DNA of 64,000 nt from Terripilifer sp031921685 (GTDB lineage: Bacteria > Pseudomonadota > Alphaproteobacteria > Rhizobiales > Beijerinckiaceae), in NCBI RefSeq assembly GCF_031921685.1, contig NZ_JAPDHU010000003.1:248001-312000 (forward strand), read 5' to 3'. The notes beneath the pieces are model-generated. The model was not told the DNA's origin. It did not search any database and worked only from the letters and a program-made list of their open reading frames with translations. The translations under genes and the position numbers were made by a program. The stretch's first letter is position 1. Each line of letters starts with the position of its first letter. Of the stretch, positions 17,996-27,169 are shown piece by piece.

Positions 17996-18481
17996 CTATT
18001 CGCGGTGAACCGGATCGATCCACTTCACCGTCTCCGGCTTCTCGACCGGCTCGATGTCGAGATTGATCGCCACGGCCTGGCCGTCGCTGCGCACCAGTAC
18101 GCATTCCAGCACTTCATCGGGCGAGGCGTTGATTTCCTGGTGCGGCACATAAGGCGGCACGAAAATGAAATCGCCCGGGCCGGCCTCGGCGGTAAATTCA
18201 AGCTTGTCGCCCCAGCGCATGCGCGCTTTGCCGCGCACCACATAGATGACGCTTTCCAGATGGCCATGATGATGGGCGCCGGTCTTGGCATCGGGCTTGA
18301 TCGTTACCGTGCCGGCCCAAAGCTTCTGCGCGCCAGCGCGGGCGAAATCGATCGCCGCCTTGCGATCCATGCCGGTGGTCGAGGGCACGCTGCCCGCATC
18401 GAGCGAATTGCCCGGAATGACGCGCACGCCATCATGCTTCCAGCGCGGTTCGTCGTGAGAATGATGATGGTGCTCGCTCAT
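17996..18481 (-). CDS. Cupin-domain protein inserted in the division cluster
   Basis: A 161-residue single-domain cupin. The N terminus is His-rich (MSEHHHHSHDEPRW). Cupin motif 1 is GAHHHGHLESVIYVVRGKARMRWG, with His ligands and Glu, and motif 2 is GDFIFVPPYVPHQEIN. The metal site is therefore intact, but substrate or sensing role is unknown. The ATG at 18481 overlaps the murB stop as ATGA, so it is coupled to murB translation. ddl begins 111 nt downstream. A cupin here is not part of the dcw order I know. It could be a sugar- or metal-binding regulator or an enzyme. Confidence 0.82.
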   Translation of the reverse strand: MSEHHHHSHDEPRWKHDGVRVIPGNSLDAGSVPSTTGMDRKAAIDFARAGAQKLWAGTVTIKPDAKTGAHHHGHLESVIYVVRGKARMRWGDKLEFTAEAGPGDFIFVPPYVPHQEINASPDEVLECVLVRSDGQAVAINLDIEPVEKPETVKWIDPVHRE

Positions 18482-19425
18482 GTGATGTTCTCCACGCCTG
18501 CCGCGGGCACGCCGATCCGGCGAATTTCCCACCGCAATTCAACGCCCGAATTGGCTTTCACGCGCCGCCGCACCTCTTCACCGAGGCCCTCGATATCGGC
18601 CGCAGTCGCGCTGCCCTTGTTGATGAGAAAGTTGCAATGCATCTCGCTCACCTGCGCATCGCCCATCGTCAATCCACGGCAGCCCGCCGCGTCGATGACT
18701 TTCCATGCACTTTGCGGCTTTGGATTGGCGAAGGTCGAACCGCCGGTCTTTTCGCGGATCGGCTGCGACGCCTCGCGCGCCGCGGTGATGCGCTCCATCT
18801 CGACGGCAATATCTTCCGGCTTGCCGGGACGGCCTTGAAATACCGCACTGGTGAAAATCACATCTTCCGGCGCTTCACTGTGCCGATAGGAAAAGCCCAT
18901 GTCGGCATGGCTGAAGGTGCGGATATTGCCTTGGCGATCGACGCCGCGCGCTTCGACCAGGACATCAGTGGTTTCGCCGCCATGCGCGCCGGCATTCATG
19001 CGCAGCGCGCCGCCGATCGAGCCGGGAATGCCGCGATAGAACGCCAGACCGTCGATCCCCGCTTCCGCCGCCGCGCGGGCCAAACGCATGTCGGGCACGC
19101 CGGTACCGGCGCGCAGCCGATGGCCATCGAGCATCGTCACCTCGCCGAAAGCCTTGCTCGTCAGCCTGATCACCACGCCCTCGACGCCGCCATCGCGCAC
19201 GATGAGATTGGAAGCGAGACCGATCACCGTGACAGGAATTTCCGCCGGCAAGGCTTTCAGAAACGCCGCGAGATCGTCTTCATCAGCCGGCGTGAACAGA
19301 ACTTGCGCCGGGCCGCCGACACGAAACCAGGTGTTCGGCCCCAGCGGATGATTGGCGACGAGTTTGCCGCGCAAATTCGGCACGCGAGCGCGGATATCCG
19401 CCGTGATGTCAGTGAAAAGGGTCAT
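18478..19425 (-). CDS. murB: UDP-N-acetylenolpyruvoylglucosamine reductase MurB
   Basis: A 315-residue FAD/NADPH enzyme reducing enolpyruvyl-UDP-GlcNAc to UDP-MurNAc. FAD-binding features are NTWFRVGGPAQVLF, the substrate segment YRGIPGSIGGALRMNAGAHGG and the serine proton donor in GGSTFANP. The ATG at 19425 overlaps the murC stop (ATGA); the frame can extend upstream into murC, which is rejected. Its own stop overlaps the cupin start. Confidence 0.96.
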   Translation of the reverse strand: MTLFTDITADIRARVPNLRGKLVANHPLGPNTWFRVGGPAQVLFTPADEDDLAAFLKALPAEIPVTVIGLASNLIVRDGGVEGVVIRLTSKAFGEVTMLDGHRLRAGTGVPDMRLARAAAEAGIDGLAFYRGIPGSIGGALRMNAGAHGGETTDVLVEARGVDRQGNIRTFSHADMGFSYRHSEAPEDVIFTSAVFQGRPGKPEDIAVEMERITAAREASQPIREKTGGSTFANPKPQSAWKVIDAAGCRGLTMGDAQVSEMHCNFLINKGSATAADIEGLGEEVRRRVKANSGVELRWEIRRIGVPAAGVENIT

Positions 19426-20825
19426 TTGCGCGCTGCCAGTTCCGCCGGCAAGGAAGCCGCCCATTGGGTGATATTGCCGGCGCCAAGCAGCACCACATAA
19501 TCGCCCGGCCCGGCTAGGCCGGCGATCATCTCCGGCAGTTTTTCCGGCGATTCGAGCGCCATGGCATTGCGATGGCCATGCGCCCGCACGGCGGCAACGA
19601 GCCCTGCCTTGTCCGCGCCCTCGATCGGCTTTTCGCCGGCCGCATAGACATCGGTGATGATGACATCATCGGCATCGTTGAAACAGCTCGCGAATTCATT
19701 GAACAGCGATTGCAGGCGGCTGTAACGATGTGGCTGCACCACCGCGATCACTTTATTCTTAGTCGAGGCTCGTGCCGCGCGCAGCACGGCGGCGATCTCA
19801 ACCGGATGGTGGCCATAGTCGTCGAAAATCTGCGCGCCGTTCCATTCACCCGTCTTGGTGAACCGTCGCTTGACGCCACCGAAAGCGCCGAGCGCCTTGG
19901 CGATCGTCTCCGGCGTGACGCCCAGCTCATAGGCGACCGCAATGGCGGCCGTGGCATTCAGCGCATTGTGATGGCCGGGCATCGGCATCACCAGATTTTC
20001 AAGATAGGTCGCCTTCGACGTCTTGCGGTCGCGCACCAGAACGTTGAAGCGCGATGAACCGCCCGACAGGTCAACATCGAGCAGGCGCACGTCGGCCTGC
20101 GGATTGACGCCATACGTAATGACGCGCCGATCCTCGACCCGCCCGACCAGCTCCTGCACGGTCGGATGATCGAGACACATCACCGCGAAACCATAGAACG
20201 GCAGGTTTTCCACCAGCGCGCGGAACGCATCCTTGACCGCGTCGAACGTCTTGAAGTGATCGAGATGTTCGGCATCGATATTGGTGATGACAGCCACGTC
20301 GGCGGGAAGCTTCAGGAACGTGCCGTCGCTCTCATCCGCCTCGACCACCATCCATTCACCGGTGCCCAGGCGTGCGTTCGTCCCATAGGCATTGATGATG
20401 CCGCCATTGACCACCGTGGGATCGAGACCGCCGCCATCAAGCAGAGTGGCGATGATCGACGTGGTCGTGGTCTTGCCATGGGTGCCGGCGACCGCCACCG
20501 AGCGCTTCAGGCGCATCAGCTCGGCCAGCATTTCGGCGCGCCGCACCACCGGAATGCGGTTCTCGCGCGCCGCCACCAGTTCCGGATTGTCGCGACGGAT
20601 CGCCGTGGAGACGACCAGCACTTCCGCCTTGCCGAGATTGTCGGCGTTATGGCCGACGAAGACCTTGGCGCCGCGCTCACGCAGGCGCTGCACATTGGCA
20701 TTCTCGCTCGCATCCGAGCCCTGCACCGCATAGCCCTGGTTGAGCAGCACTTCGGCAATGCCCGACATGCCAATGCCACCGATACCGATGAAATGAATCG
20801 GACCAAGTTCGCGAGGCAGTTTCAT
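19422..20825 (-). CDS. murC: UDP-N-acetylmuramate--L-alanine ligase MurC
   Basis: A 467-residue Mur ligase adding L-Ala to UDP-MurNAc. It has the N-terminal UDP-binding motif GIGGIGMSGIAEVL, the ATP loop AGTHGKTTTTS, NIDAEHLDHF in the central domain and DDYGHHPVEI in the C-terminal part. The start MKLPRELGPIHF (ATG at 20825) is the family start; the frame is open a further 54 nt upstream. It lies 79 nt after murG. Confidence 0.97.
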   Translation of the reverse strand: MKLPRELGPIHFIGIGGIGMSGIAEVLLNQGYAVQGSDASENANVQRLRERGAKVFVGHNADNLGKAEVLVVSTAIRRDNPELVAARENRIPVVRRAEMLAELMRLKRSVAVAGTHGKTTTTSIIATLLDGGGLDPTVVNGGIINAYGTNARLGTGEWMVVEADESDGTFLKLPADVAVITNIDAEHLDHFKTFDAVKDAFRALVENLPFYGFAVMCLDHPTVQELVGRVEDRRVITYGVNPQADVRLLDVDLSGGSSRFNVLVRDRKTSKATYLENLVMPMPGHHNALNATAAIAVAYELGVTPETIAKALGAFGGVKRRFTKTGEWNGAQIFDDYGHHPVEIAAVLRAARASTKNKVIAVVQPHRYSRLQSLFNEFASCFNDADDVIITDVYAAGEKPIEGADKAGLVAAVRAHGHRNAMALESPEKLPEMIAGLAGPGDYVVLLGAGNITQWAASLPAELAARK

Positions 20826-20903
20826 GAAGGACTCTGGTGTTACCGCGTTTCGTAGGCTGGCGGGATCGCCGAACCCCATGAAGACGCATCGAGGGAAAAC
20901 AGT

Positions 20904-22001
20904 CTAGCCCGCGCGGACCGTCTCCAAAACGAGATCGGCGAGACGCGCGGCTGCGTCGGGAATTCCGGCGCTCTTGGCCTCTTGCGCCCGCCGCGTCAAC
21001 CCCTGCGGGTCATCAAGGGCCGTCTTCAGGGCATCCGCCAGCCATTCCGGGGTGAATTGCGGCTGTGGCACCACCTGAGCGGCCCCCGTCGCCCGCAAAT
21101 GTTCGGCATTCGCCGCCTGGTCCTGGTCGAGCGCGAAGGGAAACGGCACCAGGATGCTGGGCCGGCCGATCACTGCCAATTCGGACACGGTGGAGGCGCC
21201 CGAACGGCCGATGATGATATGCGAGCGCGCCATGCGCTCGGGCAGATCCTTGAAAAACGGTGCCACTTCGGCAGCGAAGTGCAATTTGCCATAGGCGTCA
21301 CGCACCCGCGCTTCGTCCTCGCCGCGCGCCTGCTGCGTGACGACGAGCCGCGCCCGCTGTTCGTCGGACAACAGAGCGATGGCCGCCGGCACCACGTCCG
21401 ACATCACTCGCGCGCCCTGCGACCCGCCGGTGATCAGAAGACGCAAGGAACCGTCGGCGGCCGGAAAAGGAATCTGCGCCGCCGCGATCACCGCGGGACG
21501 CACCGGATTGCCCGTGTGCACGGTCTTGGCCAGCAACGCCGGCGCAACACCGCCCAGCGCCTGAAAGCCGGTGGCGATGCGCGTCACCCGCTTGGCCATG
21601 AAACGATTGGCCCGGCCCATCACCGCATTCTGCTCGTGCAGGATGGTGGGAACGCCGAGCATGCTGGCGGCGAGCACCGGCGGCACCGTGGGATAGCCGC
21701 CGAAACCAACGACGCACAGCGGCTTCGCCTTGCCGATCAACGAACGGGCTTCGAGCACACCGAGCCCCAGTTGCACCGCAGCCAAAGCCTTCGAGACAAT
21801 GGAACCGCCGGTCGGCGTCGCCGCGCGCACGCCATGAATGGCGCGCGCCGGAAAATTCGCGCCAAACTTCAGCGCCCGCGTGTCAGTGACAAGCTCAACC
21901 GGATAGCCACGCGCTGCCAGTTCCGCACTCAGCGCCTCGGCCGGAAACAGATGGCCGCCGGTTCCCCCGGCGGCCACGAAAATCGCTCTGTCCGATGCCA
22001 T
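20904..22001 (-). CDS. murG: UDP-GlcNAc:lipid I GlcNAc transferase MurG
   Basis: A 365-residue GT28 glycosyltransferase making lipid II at the inner face of the membrane. Signature motifs are FVAAGGTGGHLFPA at the N terminus, LHEQNAVMGRANR, and IIGRSGASTVSELAVIG in the C-terminal nucleotide-binding domain. The ATG at 22001 shares one base with the ftsW stop (TGATG). A much longer open frame upstream overlaps ftsW and is not coding. Confidence 0.97.
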   Translation of the reverse strand: MASDRAIFVAAGGTGGHLFPAEALSAELAARGYPVELVTDTRALKFGANFPARAIHGVRAATPTGGSIVSKALAAVQLGLGVLEARSLIGKAKPLCVVGFGGYPTVPPVLAASMLGVPTILHEQNAVMGRANRFMAKRVTRIATGFQALGGVAPALLAKTVHTGNPVRPAVIAAAQIPFPAADGSLRLLITGGSQGARVMSDVVPAAIALLSDEQRARLVVTQQARGEDEARVRDAYGKLHFAAEVAPFFKDLPERMARSHIIIGRSGASTVSELAVIGRPSILVPFPFALDQDQAANAEHLRATGAAQVVPQPQFTPEWLADALKTALDDPQGLTRRAQEAKSAGIPDAAARLADLVLETVRAG

Positions 22002-23146
22002 CAGCTCAGACGCTCCGCAATTTCTGAGCGTGGCCGCCGCCGCGTCACCGCGATCAGGAAGCCCATGGTCAGTGCCAGCGACAACAAGGACGAACCGCCG
22101 TAGGAAATGAACGGCAAGGTCATGCCCTTCGGCGGGATGACATGCAGGTTCACCGCCATATTGATGATGGCTTGCAGGCCAAACAGCATGACGAGGCCGG
22201 CCGTGGCGAAGCGGCAAAAGCCGTCTTCGTTGCGCGAGGAGACGATGAGCCCGCGCAAGACGATGAAGGCGAACACCGACAAGAGGAAGATGCAGAAGAT
22301 GATACCGAACTCTTCGCCGGTGACGGCGAAGATAAAGTCCGTATGCGAGTCCGGCAGAATGCGCTTCACCGTGCCCTCGCCCGGACCACGCCCGAACCAG
22401 CCACCATTGATGATGCTTTCCACTGCCGTATCGCTTTGGAAGGTCGCGCTCGGCCCACCGTTCGAAGCCGCCGGCGGCGGATCCAAGAACTTGTCGATAC
22501 GCAGCCGCACGTGCGGCAAGGTTTTATAGGCGAAGAACACACCGCCAGCGCCAAGGCCGCCAATGCCAGCGACCCAGAACCAATGCAGCCCGGCCATGAA
22601 GAAGAGACCAGCCCACACCAGCGAGATCAGCATGGTCTGGCCAAAGTCGGGTTGCAGCATCAGCGGCACGATGGTCGCCGGCAGCAACAGCAGCGCCAGG
22701 AACGTACCTGGCATTTCCTTGCGTTGCGCCCCTTCGGCAAAAGCCCAGGCCGCCAGAATGACGAAGGCCGGCTTGACGAATTCCGACGGCTGAACACCGA
22801 AAATCCAGCGGCGCGCGCCTTTGATCTCGGCGCCGAACTGTAGCCCCGCGAAGATCAGCACCATGCCGAGGATAAAGACGACCAGAGCAGCGCGGCGCAC
22901 CATGCGCGGTGACAGGAAGGAGGTCGCCACCATCAAAGCGATGGTCGGAACGAGATAGACCAGATGCCGGTTGACGAAATGGAAGGTCGACAACCCCAAT
23001 CGTTCGGCGACGGCGGGCGAACCCGCCATGGTCAGCACGATCCCCGAGACCATCAAGATGGCGATGGCGGAAAGGATCCAACGATCGACGGTCCACCACC
23101 AATCCGAGACGAATGTGCGTTCGGCGCGTGAAGACATGGCGCTCAC
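22001..23146 (-). CDS. ftsW: Peptidoglycan polymerase FtsW (SEDS family)
   Basis: A 381-residue (GTG start) or 378-residue (ATG at 23137) integral membrane protein with about ten hydrophobic segments, the SEDS glycosyltransferase of the septum. Family signatures are RRWIFGVQPSEFVKPAFVI, FMAGLHWFW, GWFGRGPGEG (conserved periplasmic loop) and KGMTLPFISYGGSSLL. The GTG at 23146 overlaps the mraY stop as GTGA; the ATG nine bases on has AAGGTGAG before it. In related genomes murD is expected between mraY and ftsW; here there is no room for it. Confidence 0.96.
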   Translation of the reverse strand: MSAMSSRAERTFVSDWWWTVDRWILSAIAILMVSGIVLTMAGSPAVAERLGLSTFHFVNRHLVYLVPTIALMVATSFLSPRMVRRAALVVFILGMVLIFAGLQFGAEIKGARRWIFGVQPSEFVKPAFVILAAWAFAEGAQRKEMPGTFLALLLLPATIVPLMLQPDFGQTMLISLVWAGLFFMAGLHWFWVAGIGGLGAGGVFFAYKTLPHVRLRIDKFLDPPPAASNGGPSATFQSDTAVESIINGGWFGRGPGEGTVKRILPDSHTDFIFAVTGEEFGIIFCIFLLSVFAFIVLRGLIVSSRNEDGFCRFATAGLVMLFGLQAIINMAVNLHVIPPKGMTLPFISYGGSSLLSLALTMGFLIAVTRRRPRSEIAERLS

Positions 23147-24288
23147 CTTACCTTCAGGGTCGCGAGGCCAATGAGGGCCAGCACGAAGGAAATGATCCAG
23201 AGACGGATGACGATCTGCGGTTCCTTCCAGCCCATCTTCTCGAGATGGTGATGGAAGGGCGCCATCAGGAAGATGCGCTTGCCGGTGGCTTTGAAATAAC
23301 CGACCTGAATGATGACCGAGAGCGCTTCCATGACGAAGAGCCCCCCGACGACAACCAGAACGATCTCGTGTTTCACCGCCACGGCGATGGTGCCAAGCGT
23401 GCCGCCCAAGGCGAGCGAGCCGGTGTCGCCCATGAAGATGAGGGCTGGCGGCGCATTAAACCAGAGGAAGCCGATGCCCGCCCCGATCAAGGCACCGCAC
23501 ACCACCGCGAGTTCGCCCGTACCGGGCACAAAATTGATGCCGAGATAGGACGAGAAGATCGAATTACCCGCGAGATAAGCGATCATCGCGAAGGTGCCGG
23601 CGGTGATCATCACCGGCACGATCGCCAGGCCGTCGAGACCATCGGTGAGATTGACCGCATTACCGGCCGCGATGATGACGAACGCGCCGAAGGCCAGGAA
23701 GAACCAGCCGAAGTAGATCACCGCTTCATTGACGAAGGGCACGAACAGCCGCGCCGCCGGCACTTGCCCACGGAACGGCGCGCCGAACGCGTTGAAGAAA
23801 TCGCCGATCGTATTCACCGGCGGCGTCACGCTGGCACACATCAGGAAATAGCAGGCGAGAATGCCGATGATGGCTTCGCCCGACAGGCGCATGCGGCCGG
23901 AAAAGCCTTTATGCGACTGCTTCGTCACCTTCAGATAGTCGTCGTAGAACCCGATGGCGCCGAAGCCGACGGTGACGAACAGGACGATCCAGACATAGAC
24001 GCTCTTGGGGTTGGCCCAGAGCAGCGTCGAGACGATCATGCCCGACAGGATCATCAGGCCGCCCATGGTCGGCGTGCCTTTTTTGGTCAGCAGATGGCTT
24101 TCCGGCCCGTCTTCGCGGATCGGCTGGCCTTTGCCTTGCTTTGCCCGCAAGGCATCGATGATGCGAGGACCAAAGAGGAAGACGAAGAGTAAAGCCGTCG
24201 CCGTCGCGCCCGCCGTACGGAACGTGATGTAGCGGAACAGATTCAGCCCGGACAGATAGGGAGAGAGGTCCGTCAGGAATGTCAGCAT
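23143..24288 (-). CDS. mraY: Phospho-N-acetylmuramoyl-pentapeptide transferase MraY
   Basis: A 381-residue polytopic enzyme forming lipid I. Conserved cytoplasmic motifs include the Asp-rich FYDDYLK, NAVNLTDGLDGLA, FMGDTGSLALGG and the His cluster PFHHHLEKMGWKE. About ten membrane segments. The ATG at 24288 lies 7 nt inside the end of murF, so the two are coupled. Confidence 0.97.
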   Translation of the reverse strand: MLTFLTDLSPYLSGLNLFRYITFRTAGATATALLFVFLFGPRIIDALRAKQGKGQPIREDGPESHLLTKKGTPTMGGLMILSGMIVSTLLWANPKSVYVWIVLFVTVGFGAIGFYDDYLKVTKQSHKGFSGRMRLSGEAIIGILACYFLMCASVTPPVNTIGDFFNAFGAPFRGQVPAARLFVPFVNEAVIYFGWFFLAFGAFVIIAAGNAVNLTDGLDGLAIVPVMITAGTFAMIAYLAGNSIFSSYLGINFVPGTGELAVVCGALIGAGIGFLWFNAPPALIFMGDTGSLALGGTLGTIAVAVKHEIVLVVVGGLFVMEALSVIIQVGYFKATGKRIFLMAPFHHHLEKMGWKEPQIVIRLWIISFVLALIGLATLKVR

Positions 24289-25721
24289 GCGGCATCAACT
24301 CCCTGCGCCTTCGGCGCGTGGGCCTCCTTGAGTGCGGCCACGATCGGCGCCATGCGGCTGCCGTTCGAACCTTTGATCATCACGGCATCGCCGCCGCCGA
24401 CGGCTTCGAGCACCGCGTCGGTCAGACCGGCCGAGGTCGGCGACCAACGCGAACGCAGACGCTCGGGCAGCGCATCGAACAGATGTTTCATCATCGGACC
24501 GGAGGCGAAGACGAGATCGATATTGGCCGCCTCGATGTCGGCGGCGAGATCGCGATGCAGGTCGGCCGCCTGCGCGCCCAATTCCAGCATATCTCCCAAA
24601 ACCGCGACGCGCCGGCCATCCATCGCAACGGGCGTCTGGCCGAGCAGCGCCAGTGCCGCGCGCATCGACGTCGGATTGGCATTGTAGCTTTCGTCGATCA
24701 GCATGACGTCGCCGCGCGGCGTCTTCAGCGACACGGTCTGTCCACGCCCGGTCGGCGCCGAGAAACTGGCCATGGCTGCCGCCGCGTCATCAAGATCAAG
24801 GCTGAAGGCCTGGCTGGTCAGCAGCACGGCCAAGGAATTCATCGCCAGATGCGTACCCGGGGCGCCGACGAAATAAGTGATGTCGCGGCCGAGAATGCGC
24901 GCTTGCACCCGCGATCCATCGCCGTCACGCTCGCTGGAAATCAAGCGCGCATCGGCTTCCGCGTGCAGACCGAAACTCCAGACATTGCCGGTGGTCGCCG
25001 CTTGCGCCCGCGCATTGAGCAGATCGAACTGAGCGACATCGCGATGGATGATCGCCACACCGTTGTCTTCCAAACCGCTGAAGATTTCAGCCTTCGCTTC
25101 GGCGATCGCATCGACAGAAGCGAAATATTCCAAATGCACGGGCGCCACCGTGGTGACGATGGCCACATGCGGACGCACCATGTCGACCAGCGGCGTGATC
25201 TCGCCCGCATGGTTCATACCGATCTCGAACACGCCGAACTGTGCTTCGCGCGGCATGCGCGCCAAAGTCAGCGGCACGCCCCAATGGTTGTTATAGGACG
25301 CGGCCGAGGCATGCGTCTCGCCGAAGCGCGACAGCACCACACGCAGCGCTTCCTTGGTGCTGGTCTTGCCGACCGAGCCGGTGACGGCAACGACGCCGGC
25401 GGGACTGCGCTCGCGCGCGGCGCGGCCGAGCCGTTCCATCGCCGGCAGCACGTCATTGACCACATAGAACGATCCAAGGCCTCTGAGATCGTTGGCATGC
25501 GCTTCATCGATCACCGATGCGGCCGCGCCTTTGTTAAAGGCCGTCTCGACATAATCATGCCCATCGCTGTTCTCGCCCTTGATGGCGAAGAACAGATCGC
25601 CCGGCTGCAGAGTGCGCGTGTCGATCGATATGCCGGTGACGCCAGCGGGAATGGTGCCCGACATGCGCGCTTCCAGCGGCACGAACAGGCCGAGGCCGGA
25701 CCAGAGTTCAGGCGTGTCCAT
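24282..25721 (-). CDS. murF: UDP-MurNAc-tripeptide--D-Ala-D-Ala ligase MurF
   Basis: A 479-residue Mur ligase. It shows GVTGISIDTRTLQPGDLFFAI (MurE/F N-terminal domain), the ATP loop VTGSVGKTSTKEAL, SYNNHWGVPLTLA, and DESYNANPTSMRAAL in the C-terminal domain. The ATG at 25721 shares one base with the murE stop (TGATG). Confidence 0.96.
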   Translation of the reverse strand: MDTPELWSGLGLFVPLEARMSGTIPAGVTGISIDTRTLQPGDLFFAIKGENSDGHDYVETAFNKGAAASVIDEAHANDLRGLGSFYVVNDVLPAMERLGRAARERSPAGVVAVTGSVGKTSTKEALRVVLSRFGETHASAASYNNHWGVPLTLARMPREAQFGVFEIGMNHAGEITPLVDMVRPHVAIVTTVAPVHLEYFASVDAIAEAKAEIFSGLEDNGVAIIHRDVAQFDLLNARAQAATTGNVWSFGLHAEADARLISSERDGDGSRVQARILGRDITYFVGAPGTHLAMNSLAVLLTSQAFSLDLDDAAAAMASFSAPTGRGQTVSLKTPRGDVMLIDESYNANPTSMRAALALLGQTPVAMDGRRVAVLGDMLELGAQAADLHRDLAADIEAANIDLVFASGPMMKHLFDALPERLRSRWSPTSAGLTDAVLEAVGGGDAVMIKGSNGSRMAPIVAALKEAHAPKAQGVDAAC

Positions 25722-27169
25722 CAAGCGGCCTCCGCCAGGGCGCGACGCGCCTCTTCATGATCGGAGAACGGCAACACCGTGCCGCCAACGATCTGACCTG
25801 TCTCATGTCCTTTGCCAGCAATGACCAGAACATCACCTTCCTTCAACATCGCAACCGCCTGGGCGATCGCCTGAGCGCGATCACCGATTTCAAGGGCGCC
25901 AGGCGCGGCGGCAAGAATCTCCGCCCGGATGGTCGCCGGATTTTCTGAGCGTGGGTTGTCGTCCGTGACGATGGCCACATCGGCATATTTCACCGCGATG
26001 GCCCCCATGATCGGACGCTTACCCTTATCGCGGTCACCACCGCAACCGAAGACGACGATCAAACGGCTTTTCGCCAACGGCCGCAGCGCCTCCAGCACTT
26101 TCTCCAGCGCATCGGGTTTATGGGCATAATCGACGAAAATCGGCGCTCCATGGCGCTGGCCGACCCGTTCCAAGCGCCCCGGCGCACCTTCAAGGCTCGC
26201 CAAAGCCGCAAAAACCTCATCGGACTTGCCGCCCGTGGCCAGACAAATCGCCGCGGCCACCAGCGCGTTCGAGGCCATGAAATCACCGGCCAAAGGCAAC
26301 GCGATATCGAAACGGTGACCACCATGGCTGACGACCAGACGTGTCGAAAGCGCCTGCGCTTCGATGGTTTCGATGTGAATAAATTCTCCCTGGCGCCCGA
26401 CGGTGCAGACACGCAGACCAGCCTCCGCACAGGCGGCGGCAACGCGCGGCCCATATTCGCCATCGACGTCGACGATCGCCGGCTGCCCAGCCTTGAGCAG
26501 CGTGTCGAAGAGGCGCAGCTTGGCCTTCAGATAGCTTTCCATGTCGGGGTGATAATCGAGATGATCCCGCGACAGATTGGTGAAAGCGCCGGCCGCCAGA
26601 CGCACACCATCGAGACGCTTCTGCTCGAGGCCATGCGACGAGGCTTCCATGGCGAGATGGCTGATGCCATCACCAGCCAGGCGATCGAGCACGTCGTGCA
26701 GCGTGATCGGATCGGGCGTCGTCAAGGAACCATAGGCAACGCCTTGTGCCGTTACCACGCCAGTGGTGCCGAGCGCCGCCGAAGGGAAACCGAGTTTCTG
26801 CCAGATCTGGCGCACGAAGGAAGCCGTCGAGGTCTTGCCGCTGGTGCCGGTGATCGCCGCGATGACGTCAGGCTGGCGCGCATGAAAACGGGCGGCCGCT
26901 TGCGCCAAGGCCGCGCGCACATCCGCGACCTTAATATAGGTGGCACCGGCGACCGGCGTTTCCGGCAGCCGTTCCGACACGATCGCCACAGCGCCATTGC
27001 TCTGCGCTTGAGCGGCAAAGCTCAGCCCGTCAGCCTTGGCACCCGGCACGGCGAAGAACACAAAACCCGGACGCACCGCCCGGCTATCGGCGGTCAATCC
27101 TGCAACGTCGAGCACCGCGACGCCTTCAGGCATCGCGGCGGACGGCAGAATGTCACGCAGTTTGCTCAC
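25721..27169 (-). CDS. murE: UDP-MurNAc-dipeptide--meso-DAP ligase MurE
   Basis: A 482-residue Mur ligase. Motifs: GLTADSRAVRPGFVFFAV, ATP loop TGTSGKTSTASF, the carbamylated-lysine domain (HLDYHPDMESYLKAK) and DDNPRSENPATI, whose DNPR is the signature for meso-diaminopimelate. The GTG at 27169 overlaps the ftsI stop as GTGA; another GTG lies 6 nt upstream. I chose the overlapping one because many junctions of this operon use 4-nt overlaps. Confidence 0.95.
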   Translation of the reverse strand: MSKLRDILPSAAMPEGVAVLDVAGLTADSRAVRPGFVFFAVPGAKADGLSFAAQAQSNGAVAIVSERLPETPVAGATYIKVADVRAALAQAAARFHARQPDVIAAITGTSGKTSTASFVRQIWQKLGFPSAALGTTGVVTAQGVAYGSLTTPDPITLHDVLDRLAGDGISHLAMEASSHGLEQKRLDGVRLAAGAFTNLSRDHLDYHPDMESYLKAKLRLFDTLLKAGQPAIVDVDGEYGPRVAAACAEAGLRVCTVGRQGEFIHIETIEAQALSTRLVVSHGGHRFDIALPLAGDFMASNALVAAAICLATGGKSDEVFAALASLEGAPGRLERVGQRHGAPIFVDYAHKPDALEKVLEALRPLAKSRLIVVFGCGGDRDKGKRPIMGAIAVKYADVAIVTDDNPRSENPATIRAEILAAAPGALEIGDRAQAIAQAVAMLKEGDVLVIAGKGHETGQIVGGTVLPFSDHEEARRALAEAA

